Assembly (NCBI RefSeq): GCF_030929605.1
Contig: NZ_JAVFVS010000009.1
Coordinates: 62,001-126,000 of the forward strand
Source of the DNA: Flavobacterium sp. LHD-80
GTDB taxonomy: Bacteria; Bacteroidota; Bacteroidia; Flavobacteriales; Flavobacteriaceae
Direction: 5' to 3'
DNA length: 64,000 bases
Shown: in pieces, positions 10,078 through 17,091 of the stretch
Numbering within the stretch: the stretch's first letter is position 1
How the letters are laid out: each line of letters starts with the position of its first letter
Translations under genes and position numbers: made by a program
The notes under the pieces: generated by a model
Databases searched by the model: none
The model's input: the letters and a program-made list of their open reading frames with translations, nothing else
Told to the model about the DNA's origin: nothing

Positions 10078-10108
10078 TGTGATTTGCTTGGTAAATTTGT
10101 AAATCACA
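10078..10108 (+). promoter_or_regulatory. Promoter -7 box inside an 8-bp inverted repeat
   Basis: TAAATTTG at 10092-10099 matches TAnnTTTG and lies 35 nt before the ATG at 10135. It is enclosed by TGTGATTT (10078-10085) and AAATCACA (10101-10108), a perfect inverted repeat, so a bound regulator would cover the promoter. No clear -33 element is seen. Confidence 0.45.
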
Positions 10109-10134
10109 ACTTTTAATAACTAAACATAAACGTT

Positions 10135-10626
10135 ATGAAAAATGAACACAACCTAGATAATTATCAGAACGATCCTGATTATATCGATCAAAATATTCTT
10201 GTTGATGGGACTTCAATTGAAGATCAATACAAACAAGATTTAAAACCGCATACTAATCTCGAATTTGGCGAAAGCGATCCAGATTATATCGATCAAAATA
10301 CATTGGTCGACAATGATAATTATGCCAAAGATGAAGATCCATATCAATATCAAGAAGAATTTATTGGAGATCCACAGCATCATGTAACCGATTTTGAAAG
10401 CAATACGAATATACGTGCTGAAAACATTCCGAATCAGGAACGCATTGTAAACGAGGATGATGCCATTACAAACGATGATCGAAAAAACGATTTTGACGAA
10501 GATTATAATCCTGATTTGGATTATGAGAATGATGTAGAAAAAGATGGCGATCTGGACGATGATGACACAAAAGATCTAAATGATTTTGACGCAGAGCATT
10601 TTCCTGAAAATCATCCAAGAGAATAA
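10135..10626 (+). CDS. Highly acidic, probably disordered protein with repeated DPDYIDQN motif
   Basis: I do not recognise this family. The 163 residues are dominated by Asp, Glu and Asn, have almost no hydrophobic core, no signal peptide and no cysteine. The motif DPDYIDQN followed by a hydrophobic residue and LVD occurs twice (about residues 13-23 and 48-58), suggesting an internal duplication or two binding motifs. The C-terminus has a run of Asp residues. It is preceded by a TAnnTTTG box and followed after 14 nt by a small membrane-protein gene. The sequence suggests an intrinsically disordered, possibly stress-related or ion-binding protein, but no function is assigned. Confidence 0.75.
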   Translation: MKNEHNLDNYQNDPDYIDQNILVDGTSIEDQYKQDLKPHTNLEFGESDPDYIDQNTLVDNDNYAKDEDPYQYQEEFIGDPQHHVTDFESNTNIRAENIPNQERIVNEDDAITNDDRKNDFDEDYNPDLDYENDVEKDGDLDDDDTKDLNDFDAEHFPENHPRE

Positions 10627-10640
10627 TCAATTTCTTGCAC

Positions 10641-11039
10641 ATGGATTTGACCACACAAATTATCTGGCTTTTTGTTTTAGCTCTTCCAATTTCTTGTATC
10701 AGCTGGACTGTTACGCATGAGGAAATTTTTAGAGAGCCTAGAGAATGGTGTATCAAACATTCCAAATTTGACAAGACAATTTTGTCAAGAAAAGTATTTT
10801 ATCTCTTTACTTGCGAATATTGTTTCAGTCACTATGTCACAATTGCATTTTTAGTGCTTTGTAATTATAAACTTTTGTTAAATGACTGGCGGGGCTACAT
10901 TTTGGCAGGATTCTCGCTGGTTTTTATGGCAAATATTTACATGAGTCTTTTTGCTTTGCTCCGGCAAGCAATTAAAAAAGAAAAGGCAGAAATTGAAAAA
11001 ATTGAAAGTGATACGGACACTGAAAAATCGTCCAATTAA
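10641..11039 (+). CDS. Small membrane protein with a CEYC motif
   Basis: About 132 residues. I chose the ATG at 10641 over a TTG six bases earlier. The protein has an N-terminal hydrophobic helix (IIWLFVLALPISCISW), a middle segment with the Cys pair FTCEYCFSHYV, two further hydrophobic stretches, and a charged Lys/Glu-rich tail. The CxxC at a membrane boundary recalls DUF1360-type proteins, but the resemblance is weak and I do not assign a family. It lies between the acidic protein gene and another small gene on the same strand with short gaps, so the three may be co-transcribed. Confidence 0.7.
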   Translation: MDLTTQIIWLFVLALPISCISWTVTHEEIFREPREWCIKHSKFDKTILSRKVFYLFTCEYCFSHYVTIAFLVLCNYKLLLNDWRGYILAGFSLVFMANIYMSLFALLRQAIKKEKAEIEKIESDTDTEKSSN

Positions 11040-11075
11040 ATACAAACAAGTTTAAACAAATAAATTATTATAATT

Positions 11076-11345
11076 ATGGAAAATTTGAATTTTATAGATC
11101 CTTTATTGCATGGAATAACGCCAAATCCGGCGTCAAAATTATCAGTGAAAAATTTAGTTTGCGCAGGACTAGGCGCATTGTTTGTTGGTGCCGTTTTGAA
11201 AAAAACAGGACATACTAAATCGGCAGCAGTGGTTGGAAGTCTTGCATTACCATTGTTAACCTCAGCATGCTACAAACAAATTTCAAAATCATACAAAGCA
11301 AAAAAAGAATTAACTGAAAGTAGCGGAATCGAATATAATCACTAA
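11076..11345 (+). CDS. Small hypothetical protein with Gly/Ala-rich hydrophobic segments
   Basis: An 89-residue protein of no recognised family. Its middle holds two hydrophobic stretches rich in Gly and Ala (NLVCAGLGALFVGAVL and SAAVVGSLALPLLTSACY) separated by a short basic loop, with a polar Lys/Glu-rich tail. This could be a small membrane protein with two helices. It starts 36 nt after the preceding membrane-protein gene and likely shares its transcript. The nested palindrome that begins 2 nt after its stop may end the transcript. Confidence 0.6.
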   Translation: MENLNFIDPLLHGITPNPASKLSVKNLVCAGLGALFVGAVLKKTGHTKSAAVVGSLALPLLTSACYKQISKSYKAKKELTESSGIEYNH

Positions 11346-11346
11346 T

Positions 11347-11562
11347 TTTTTGTTTCAGGTTTCAAGTTTCAAGTTGAAATGCGATAATTCCTGTGCTGTT
11401 TTTAACCGCAAAGTTCGCAAGGTTTTTTGTCAAGTTTTATATTTACAAACGCAAAGTTCGCAAGGCTTTGCGTTCTTTAGCGTTTTTAAAACACAGTCTG
11501 AACAAAAAACCTTGCGAACTTCGCGGTTAAATTTACAACGAACTTGAAACCTGAAACAAAAA
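11347..11562. repeat. Three-level nested intergenic palindrome, family A copy 1
   Basis: The outer arms (11347-11366 and 11543-11562) are a perfect 20-bp inverted repeat beginning TTTTTGTTTCAGG. The middle arms (11401-11430 and 11502-11531) match over 30 bp with one mismatch and contain AACCGCAAAGTTCGCAAGG. The innermost arms are AACGCAAAG (11448-11456) and CTTTGCGTT (11466-11474). It fills the gap between two convergent genes. An open frame across it is a by-product. Confidence 0.85.
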
Positions 11563-11937
11563 TCAAGAAAGATTAATATTCCCCTCAACCCAATTTAAAG
11601 CTTTATTGAAATTTTCTTTTTTAAATCCGTGGAATTCTCCTGGAACTACAAAACTGAAACCGTTTGTGAACTTGATAATTTCTTCAGAATCTGTAATTAT
11701 TGCGGCGCGGTTCCATTTTCCTAAATGTTTTAATCCGAGTAATGCGTCTTCGAGCCACGCTCCTGCTGTAAAATTTTCAAGATCAGTATCAAGAACTAGC
11801 AAAAAATTAATTTCATGAGTCTGATTCACCAAGTGTTCAACTGCTGGAACAACTACTTTTAAAAAATCATCTTTTGTTACTTCTGCCAATGCTCTAAATG
11901 CGACTACATTATCTGTTGTGTCAATTTGATGTATCAT
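11563..11937 (-). CDS. SpoIIAA-like (STAS-fold) family protein
   Basis: A 124-residue cytoplasmic protein matching the SpoIIAA-like family (formerly DUF3478). It has an N-terminal FRALAEVTKDDF segment, a central hydrophobic strand (INFLLVLDTDLENFTAGAWL), then LKHLGKWNRAAIITDSEE, and ends with an FVVPGEFHGF-type segment before the last helix. Members adopt a STAS-like fold; their ligands and roles are mostly unknown, and some are linked to stress. The stop codon directly abuts the large palindrome at 11347-11562. A TATTTTTG box (12007-12014, minus strand) could be its promoter, without a convincing -33 site. The family call is good and the function is unknown. Confidence 0.8.
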   Translation of the reverse strand: MIHQIDTTDNVVAFRALAEVTKDDFLKVVVPAVEHLVNQTHEINFLLVLDTDLENFTAGAWLEDALLGLKHLGKWNRAAIITDSEEIIKFTNGFSFVVPGEFHGFKKENFNKALNWVEGNINLS

Positions 11938-12115
11938 GATAGTATTAGTTTTGAATGTTATTTAATAGTGAGATTATACAGAAAAAAGCTTGCATAAAAC
12001 TCCAATCAAAAATACTTCTCGAATACTGTTTTTGTCTTATAGCATCTCTTGCTATTTTTACAAAATAACAATGTTATTCATTTAAATATTAATTAGTTGA
12101 AAAGCTATTAAAGAC

Positions 12116-12153
12116 AAAAAAGCGACAATTCGTTATCTGAATTATCGCTTTTT
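12116..12153 (-). terminator. Rho-independent terminator
   Basis: The inverted repeat AAAAAGCGACAATTC ... GAATTATCGCTTTTT forms a long stem with one mismatch and a 7-nt loop, with T-runs on the minus strand. It lies immediately downstream of the minus-strand gene ending at 12159. Confidence 0.8.
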
Positions 12154-12158
12154 AAATA

Positions 12159-12650
12159 TTAAATCTTACTATTGATTTTTGTTTTATCAATTTCATCAAT
12201 AAAAGGAATTGAATTTTGAATTTCGCCTCTTATTGTTACTTGCAGATATTGTTCTAACTGAACAAATTTTGCTGCGTTGCGTCCGCCGATTGCTTTTTTG
12301 ACTTTGCCATAAGTCTTGGTTAAAAGTTTATCATAATCGGTAACGTTTTTTAAACTTGCTTCGGTTAATGATGCCGCTTTTGTATCATCAAGTGTTGCAT
12401 AATTATTTCCGTAATCATTTATTATTTGCACTTTTTGTTGTCCTAATGCTTTACGAGAAACTTCATATTCATCATATATCTTTTGAAATTCTGTTGCCTG
12501 AGGTTCTGACAAATTCATGTATTGTCTAACCAAATCAGCTTTTGATTTCCCATAAATAGATTGTATAACTTCTACATCTTCTTTTAAACTCGATTGAGCA
12601 AATGAATGTGCAGAAAAAAGTACAAGCGCTAATAAAACTACTTTTTTCAT
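12159..12650 (-). CDS. Secreted or periplasmic hypothetical protein
   Basis: The 163-residue protein has a clear signal peptide (KKVVLLALVLFSAHSFAQ, cleavage after Ala-Gln). The mature part is helical and charged, with a segment about an active-site-free helical bundle (LSEPQATEFQKIYDEYEVSRKAL). The general pattern loosely recalls Spy/CpxP-type periplasmic proteins, but I see no LTxxQ motif, so no family is assigned. It starts 39 nt after the stop of the outer-membrane barrel gene upstream and is followed by a terminator, so the two genes form a small operon and may act together at the envelope. Confidence 0.7.
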   Translation of the reverse strand: MKKVVLLALVLFSAHSFAQSSLKEDVEVIQSIYGKSKADLVRQYMNLSEPQATEFQKIYDEYEVSRKALGQQKVQIINDYGNNYATLDDTKAASLTEASLKNVTDYDKLLTKTYGKVKKAIGGRNAAKFVQLEQYLQVTIRGEIQNSIPFIDEIDKTKINSKI

Positions 12651-12688
12651 AATTTAAATTTTAAGAATTAAGGTGTTTTACCGCGATT

Positions 12689-13339
12689 TTACTTTTTAAA
12701 ATCATAACTTAAAACAGCTCCTAAACCAAATTGAAAAGTAGAGGCATAATCAGTAACTGCGATTGGTCCCCAATAGTAATCCCAGTAGTAGTCATATCCA
12801 ACAGCTGCTGACATCGATTGCAAATAAGCATTCAGATTTATTGAGAAAGCAGAATCTGTTTTTATTTTTACACCACCTTTGATTTCCCATGCAAAATAAG
12901 TTCCGTTACCGCTTTGTGGAGATTCAAGAATTGAAATACCAGCACCAGCTCCTAAGAATGGTAGGGCTTTTTGAGAACTTGATCCGAAATAATACGTATA
13001 ATCTGCCAATATATAATTGATCGCACCTTTATCATCTCCAGCATTAACCTGGCCTCCAGCAGGAATACCGTAAGCAGGTATAGGTGCTTTTGTGTATAAA
13101 GGCATATTTGTATCAAGCCTGTTATATTTTAATTCTATAGAAGCGTTATCCATAATAAAATATTCTAAACCTGCACCATACTCAAAACCATCTTCCACTT
13201 TAGCATATGAGGCATCAAAATCTACTTTATCCGAAAAGGTATAACCTCCATACAGATTAAGCAAAAATGAACCTTGACTTTGCGCTGAAATTGTCAGCGA
13301 AAACAAAAAAACAACGAATAATAAGTGATACTTTTTCAT
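12689..13339 (-). CDS. Outer-membrane beta-barrel protein
   Basis: A 216-residue protein with a signal peptide (LLFVVFLFSLTISAQ) followed by alternating polar/aromatic strands such as GSFLLNLYGGYTFSDKVDF and FEYGAGLEYFIMDNASIELKY, ending in an outer-membrane-type strand FQFGLGAVLSYDFKK with aromatic and basic residues. These are features of OmpW/OmpA-like eight-stranded barrels of Bacteroidota. It heads a two-gene minus-strand operon with the periplasmic hypothetical protein. Transport or structural function is not apparent. Confidence 0.8.
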   Translation of the reverse strand: MKKYHLLFVVFLFSLTISAQSQGSFLLNLYGGYTFSDKVDFDASYAKVEDGFEYGAGLEYFIMDNASIELKYNRLDTNMPLYTKAPIPAYGIPAGGQVNAGDDKGAINYILADYTYYFGSSSQKALPFLGAGAGISILESPQSGNGTYFAWEIKGGVKIKTDSAFSINLNAYLQSMSAAVGYDYYWDYYWGPIAVTDYASTFQFGLGAVLSYDFKK

Positions 13340-13707
13340 AATTTGATTCTTTAATTTGTTTGTAATTTGGTTTCTTAACTAATAGATTTTGAGACAAATA
13401 AAAAGGATTTCACTGCTCTCTCTGTTACAAGAGTAGTTTCTTATTATCAACAGTTTTAAACTGTTATTTTGATTGAGCTCAAAATTATCTAAATTGGTAA
13501 AGACAGCTCAAATTTTGGTGGCGATAATGGTTTCAAATTATAATTTGAAACCAAAAAATACTACAAAAATTAAATAACGAAACCAACTTTTTTTCAAAAA
13601 CAAATTTACATCTATCTGATTTTCATATATTTACACACAAAACTATTCAAAAAAGCTTTATATATCATTAAATAAGCGAAAATCCGTAAATCTTAAACAA
13701 AAATAAT
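13340..13707. promoter_or_regulatory. Divergent intergenic region with two palindromes
   Basis: This 368-bp gap separates the outer-membrane protein gene (minus) from the MBL-fold gene (plus). It contains AACAGTTT-T-AAACTGTT (13449-13465) and a perfect 26-bp palindrome centred on TTCAAATTATAATTTGAA (13528-13553). Neither is followed by a T-run typical of a terminator, and the divergent position suggests regulatory sites. No coding region or convincing complete promoter was found here. Confidence 0.5.
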
Positions 13708-15027
13708 ATGGCAGACCTTTATAAAGTAGTAATTAGTCTTTATGCCGATGTTTATAAAAGCATTGGTACTGATGGAAAACCAAAGGGAAAAAACAATACC
13801 ATCCTGATGGGATCATTTGTGAAAATTTTACCCGAAGAAACTGGAAATTGGCAAAAAATTTTAGCTTTTGGAAAAGAAAGCTGGATTGACAAAACCTGTT
13901 TAGGACTTTCGGCAGCTTTAAAATGTTTTTATGTTGATGTTGGTCAGGGCGACGGTGCCTTACTTGAAGTAGGAAATGACGAAAACGGACTTAAAATAAT
14001 TATTGATGGCGGTCCAAATGATAATTTAAGTCATTATTTGAGCAAATGGCAGTACAAATACTATTTTGACAAAAACCAAAAAGTGCATCTTGATTATATT
14101 TTTATCAGTCATTTTGATAAAGATCATTATCAGGGATTAATTGATATTATTAATGATAGTCACTATACCATTGGCACCATTTATCATAACGGAATTGCAA
14201 AATTCAATAATAAGAAAATCAATTTTCCCAAAACAGAATACAATACCGAATTAGGAAAGAAGTCAAAACACAACGGTGAGTATTATCTGGAAACTTCTTT
14301 CAATACTTTGGCCGAGTTTAATGCGCTCCAAGTGAAAGGCGGTATGCTTGATTTACAAGAAAAATTTCTGAATGCGGTTAATACAGCAACCAGCCAAGGG
14401 CGTCTGGGTGATTTTGTTCGTATAGATCACACTAATGGCATAATTTCTAACAAATCAATAAATAACAGAGATTTCAAGATTGAAGTTTTAGGACCTGTAA
14501 CATCTAAAATCGATAATAAAACGGCTTATAAATATTTTGATGACGAAGCGCATACTATAAATGGACATAGCATAGTTTTGAAAATAACTTACGGAAATCG
14601 TTCTTTTTTATACGGAGGAGATTTGAATATTCCTGCCGAAGATCATTTATTGGAACATTACAGCAATTCAAATCCGTTTGAGGTTGATGTTGCAAAATCC
14701 TGCCATCATGGAGCATCTGAATTTACGACCGATTTTATGGCAAAAGTAAATCCGTATGCGACAGTTATTTCATCGGGCGATAATGAAACCTATTCACATC
14801 CGCGTGCAGATGCTATTGGCTGTGCCGGAAAATATACAAAATCAAAAAGACCTTTAGTTTTCTCCACCGAACTCGCTCGTTCAACTGCCGAAGGAAGCAC
14901 CAGAATTAAATACGGAATGATCAATATGCGCTGTGACGGCGACAATATTATCATGGCGCAAATGAAAGAAGCGGTCAGCAGCGGAAGTGTCTGGGATTTG
15001 TACGAGCAGAGTTTTTTTAATGTTTGA
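13708..15027 (+). CDS. ComEC-type metallo-beta-lactamase-fold hydrolase with N-terminal SH3-like domain
   Basis: The 439-residue protein has no signal peptide. Residues 1-68 resemble a bacterial SH3-like domain. The rest is a metallo-beta-lactamase fold of the ComEC C-terminal type: FYVDVGQGDGALLE, IIIDGGPN, the metal motif SHFDKDH (H135, D137, D139, H140), then KSCHHGASEF and SGDNETYSHPRAD. In ComEC proteins this domain is a predicted nuclease attached to a DNA-uptake channel; here the channel is absent, so the domain is free-standing in the cytoplasm. Stand-alone versions occur in varied contexts, including defence loci, but no partner gene is visible. Hydrolase fold is certain enough; substrate is unknown. 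Confidence 0.85.
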   Translation: MADLYKVVISLYADVYKSIGTDGKPKGKNNTILMGSFVKILPEETGNWQKILAFGKESWIDKTCLGLSAALKCFYVDVGQGDGALLEVGNDENGLKIIIDGGPNDNLSHYLSKWQYKYYFDKNQKVHLDYIFISHFDKDHYQGLIDIINDSHYTIGTIYHNGIAKFNNKKINFPKTEYNTELGKKSKHNGEYYLETSFNTLAEFNALQVKGGMLDLQEKFLNAVNTATSQGRLGDFVRIDHTNGIISNKSINNRDFKIEVLGPVTSKIDNKTAYKYFDDEAHTINGHSIVLKITYGNRSFLYGGDLNIPAEDHLLEHYSNSNPFEVDVAKSCHHGASEFTTDFMAKVNPYATVISSGDNETYSHPRADAIGCAGKYTKSKRPLVFSTELARSTAEGSTRIKYGMINMRCDGDNIIMAQMKEAVSSGSVWDLYEQSFFNV

Positions 15028-15028
15028 T

Positions 15029-15240
15029 TTGTTACAGGTTTCAAGTTGAAATGTAACTTTTGGATTGGGCTGAATCTAACCGCAAAGGTCGCAAGGTTTT
15101 TTTATCTCAGTTTGTCTACAATAAACGCAAAGTTCGCAAAGCTTTGCGTTCTTTGCGTTTGTAAACACAATCTATGCAAAAAACCTTGCGACCTTTGCGG
15201 TTAAACTACAACGAACAGGAAACCTGAAACTTGAAACAAA
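15029..15240. repeat. Nested intergenic palindrome, family A copy 2
   Basis: The middle arms form a perfect 25-bp inverted repeat (15078-15102 and 15178-15202) containing AACCGCAAAGGTCGCAAGG. Outer arms near 15029-15050 and 15219-15240 carry CAGGTTTCAAG and CTTGAAAC motifs as in copy 1. An inner repeat AACGCAAAG ... CTTTGCGTT lies between. Compared with copy 1, the arm reads AAGGTCGC instead of AAGTTCGC, and the opposite arm changes to match. Confidence 0.85.
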
Positions 15241-15246
15241 AAATAG

Positions 15247-15274
15247 AAGCCTGTCTTTTGCAAGACAGGCTTTT
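15247..15274. terminator. Bidirectional rho-independent terminator
   Basis: An 11-bp perfect stem AAGCCTGTCTT / AAGACAGGCTT with loop TTGC is followed by TTTTCT on the plus strand and by a T-rich tract on the minus strand. It lies between the convergent MBL-fold gene and the SusD-like gene. Confidence 0.85.
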
Positions 15275-15315
15275 CTAATAAAAAATAAATAAAAAAATAA
15301 ACTAACTAACACAAC

Positions 15316-17085
15316 TTAGTTATACCCTTGATTCTGTGTAAATTGTTTCGTTACGTCGATCGTTGACTGCGGAATTGGAAATACTCTTCTAAATGGTTGT
15401 GAAGCTGCTTTAGCAGTTCCTGGCAAGTCAAATTTCCCGAAACGAATCATTTGTGGCCTTCTGTATAATTCCCAATACAATTCGAAACCTATTTCGTTAT
15501 ACAATTGTGTTGCATCAAGTGAAGTAAGTGCTTTTCCTGACACACCTCCAAACAAAGCTTCTCTCTTTCTGCTTGTACGCAATTTGTTTAAATCATCCAT
15601 TGCTAATCCTGCGCTTCCTTTTCTGAAGTAAGCCTCAGCTCTCATCGTGTAAATTCCTCCTAAACGGAATAACGGAATATCAACATTACTGTTTCCATTT
15701 CCTCCTTCTGGATCAAATTCATATTTAAAAATACGCGCTCCTTGATTGATTTCATTTTGAGCAAAAACCGCCTGAGCTGGATTTTTAAACGTTAATGACG
15801 GCGTAAAATCCATTCTTGTAGTTGTACTTTTTTCCATGAATAAAGGCGAAACTTTTATACGACCGTTGATCATTTCTAAAGAACCTGACGATAATAAAAT
15901 TGGTCCGTATTGAGGCCCATATTCAATTCCTCTGTTAAAGTGGAACCAAGGTAAATTAGCACTTTTCGGAACAATATCAGTTGCTGGAACACTTACATCT
16001 GTACCGTCATTTTTAAACCATGTTCCATCTGAATATTGGTATTTTTGTTGGAATCTTGGGTCATCATGATTTCCATCCCATGTAGCGAAAAATTCAGGAG
16101 TAGTACACGCCGCATTTGTTCCTCTGTTTGCTGCAGAAGTTCTCTGATTACGCTCCATACATACATAAGCAAAACTGTTTGAACCGTTACGGATGTAATC
16201 TATCTTTTGAGTAATCGCAAAAATAAGCTCTTTCCCTTTGCTATTGTCTCTTGCAAAGTTTTTGAAATAATCACTTTCTAGAGAATATTTCCCAGAATTA
16301 ATCAATAATGAAGTATAATAAATTACACGATCCATATCGGTTCCACCTCCTGAAACTGCAGCTTCGCTAAAATTAAAGTTCGAAGATGCATTGTAGCGGT
16401 CTTTAAAAACAGCACGGTTCAAATACATTGTTGCTAAAAAACCATAAGCAGCTTCTTTTGTAAAACGCCCATTGTGTGTTTGTTGTTCGCCCATGCTTGC
16501 CAAATCAGGAATTAAAGCTTCAACATCTGTAATTAATTTATCAATTTGAGTATCGGCTTTTAAAATCTGTAAAGGCGCATTTGGATTCATTGGATCTCTA
16601 AAAGGCGCTTGTCCGTACAAATCTAAAGTCGTGTACAAATAATACGCTAAAAGTCCTTTAGCTTCTGCCAAAAACAATTTCTTTTCCGGAATTGAGCTTT
16701 CTTCAACTGATTGAATTGCAGTTAACGAACGCGTAATTCCATTTGTCAATTTGTTCCAGTTGTCCCCTACAATCGCGTTATCCGATTTCCAAGTAAATTC
16801 ATGCATATCTCTCCATTTTCCACCATCACCCCAGTCACTTCCACGCGTTGGTAAAATAGCCTCATCTGTTGTGTATTCCTGCAGAGAAAAAACACCGCCA
16901 TGATCTACAAAAGTTCCGTCTCCTAGCCTATCATAAGCTGCCGCAAGTGCTCCCGCAGGATTTGATGTATTTCCTCCCAAAACCTCATCTAATACAACTT
17001 CATCAAGATCTGTACAGCTGGCAAAAAGCCAAATAAACGAGAACAATGCGATTAATTTTATACTAAAAAATGTATTTGTCTTCAT
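15316..17085 (-). CDS. SusD/RagB-family nutrient-binding lipoprotein
   Basis: A 589-residue lipoprotein with signal peptide and lipobox Cys (LFASCTDLDE). The N-terminal TPR-like helices include NRAVFKDRYN and YLYTTLDLYGQAPF, and the C-terminal region has the family pattern RMEAYFRKGSAGL-like MRAEAYFRKG, LNKLRTSRKRE, IGFELYWELYRRPQMIRFG and the closing IPQSTID...NQGYN. SusD proteins sit on the cell surface and cap the partner SusC barrel to bind oligomers. The start lies 6 nt from the SusC stop, so the two are translated from one transcript. The substrate is not determinable from sequence; context suggests a phosphorus-containing or lipid-derived nutrient. Confidence 0.95.
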   Translation of the reverse strand: MKTNTFFSIKLIALFSFIWLFASCTDLDEVVLDEVLGGNTSNPAGALAAAYDRLGDGTFVDHGGVFSLQEYTTDEAILPTRGSDWGDGGKWRDMHEFTWKSDNAIVGDNWNKLTNGITRSLTAIQSVEESSIPEKKLFLAEAKGLLAYYLYTTLDLYGQAPFRDPMNPNAPLQILKADTQIDKLITDVEALIPDLASMGEQQTHNGRFTKEAAYGFLATMYLNRAVFKDRYNASSNFNFSEAAVSGGGTDMDRVIYYTSLLINSGKYSLESDYFKNFARDNSKGKELIFAITQKIDYIRNGSNSFAYVCMERNQRTSAANRGTNAACTTPEFFATWDGNHDDPRFQQKYQYSDGTWFKNDGTDVSVPATDIVPKSANLPWFHFNRGIEYGPQYGPILLSSGSLEMINGRIKVSPLFMEKSTTTRMDFTPSLTFKNPAQAVFAQNEINQGARIFKYEFDPEGGNGNSNVDIPLFRLGGIYTMRAEAYFRKGSAGLAMDDLNKLRTSRKREALFGGVSGKALTSLDATQLYNEIGFELYWELYRRPQMIRFGKFDLPGTAKAASQPFRRVFPIPQSTIDVTKQFTQNQGYN

Positions 17086-17091
17086 AATAAA

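Noticed and set aside
10466-10774. Antisense open frame over the acidic protein gene
   Set aside because: It is His/Ser/Leu-rich as expected from the reverse of Asp-rich codons and crosses two plus-strand genes.
11350-11547. Open frame of 65 codons
   Set aside because: It lies wholly within the nested palindrome at 11347-11562.
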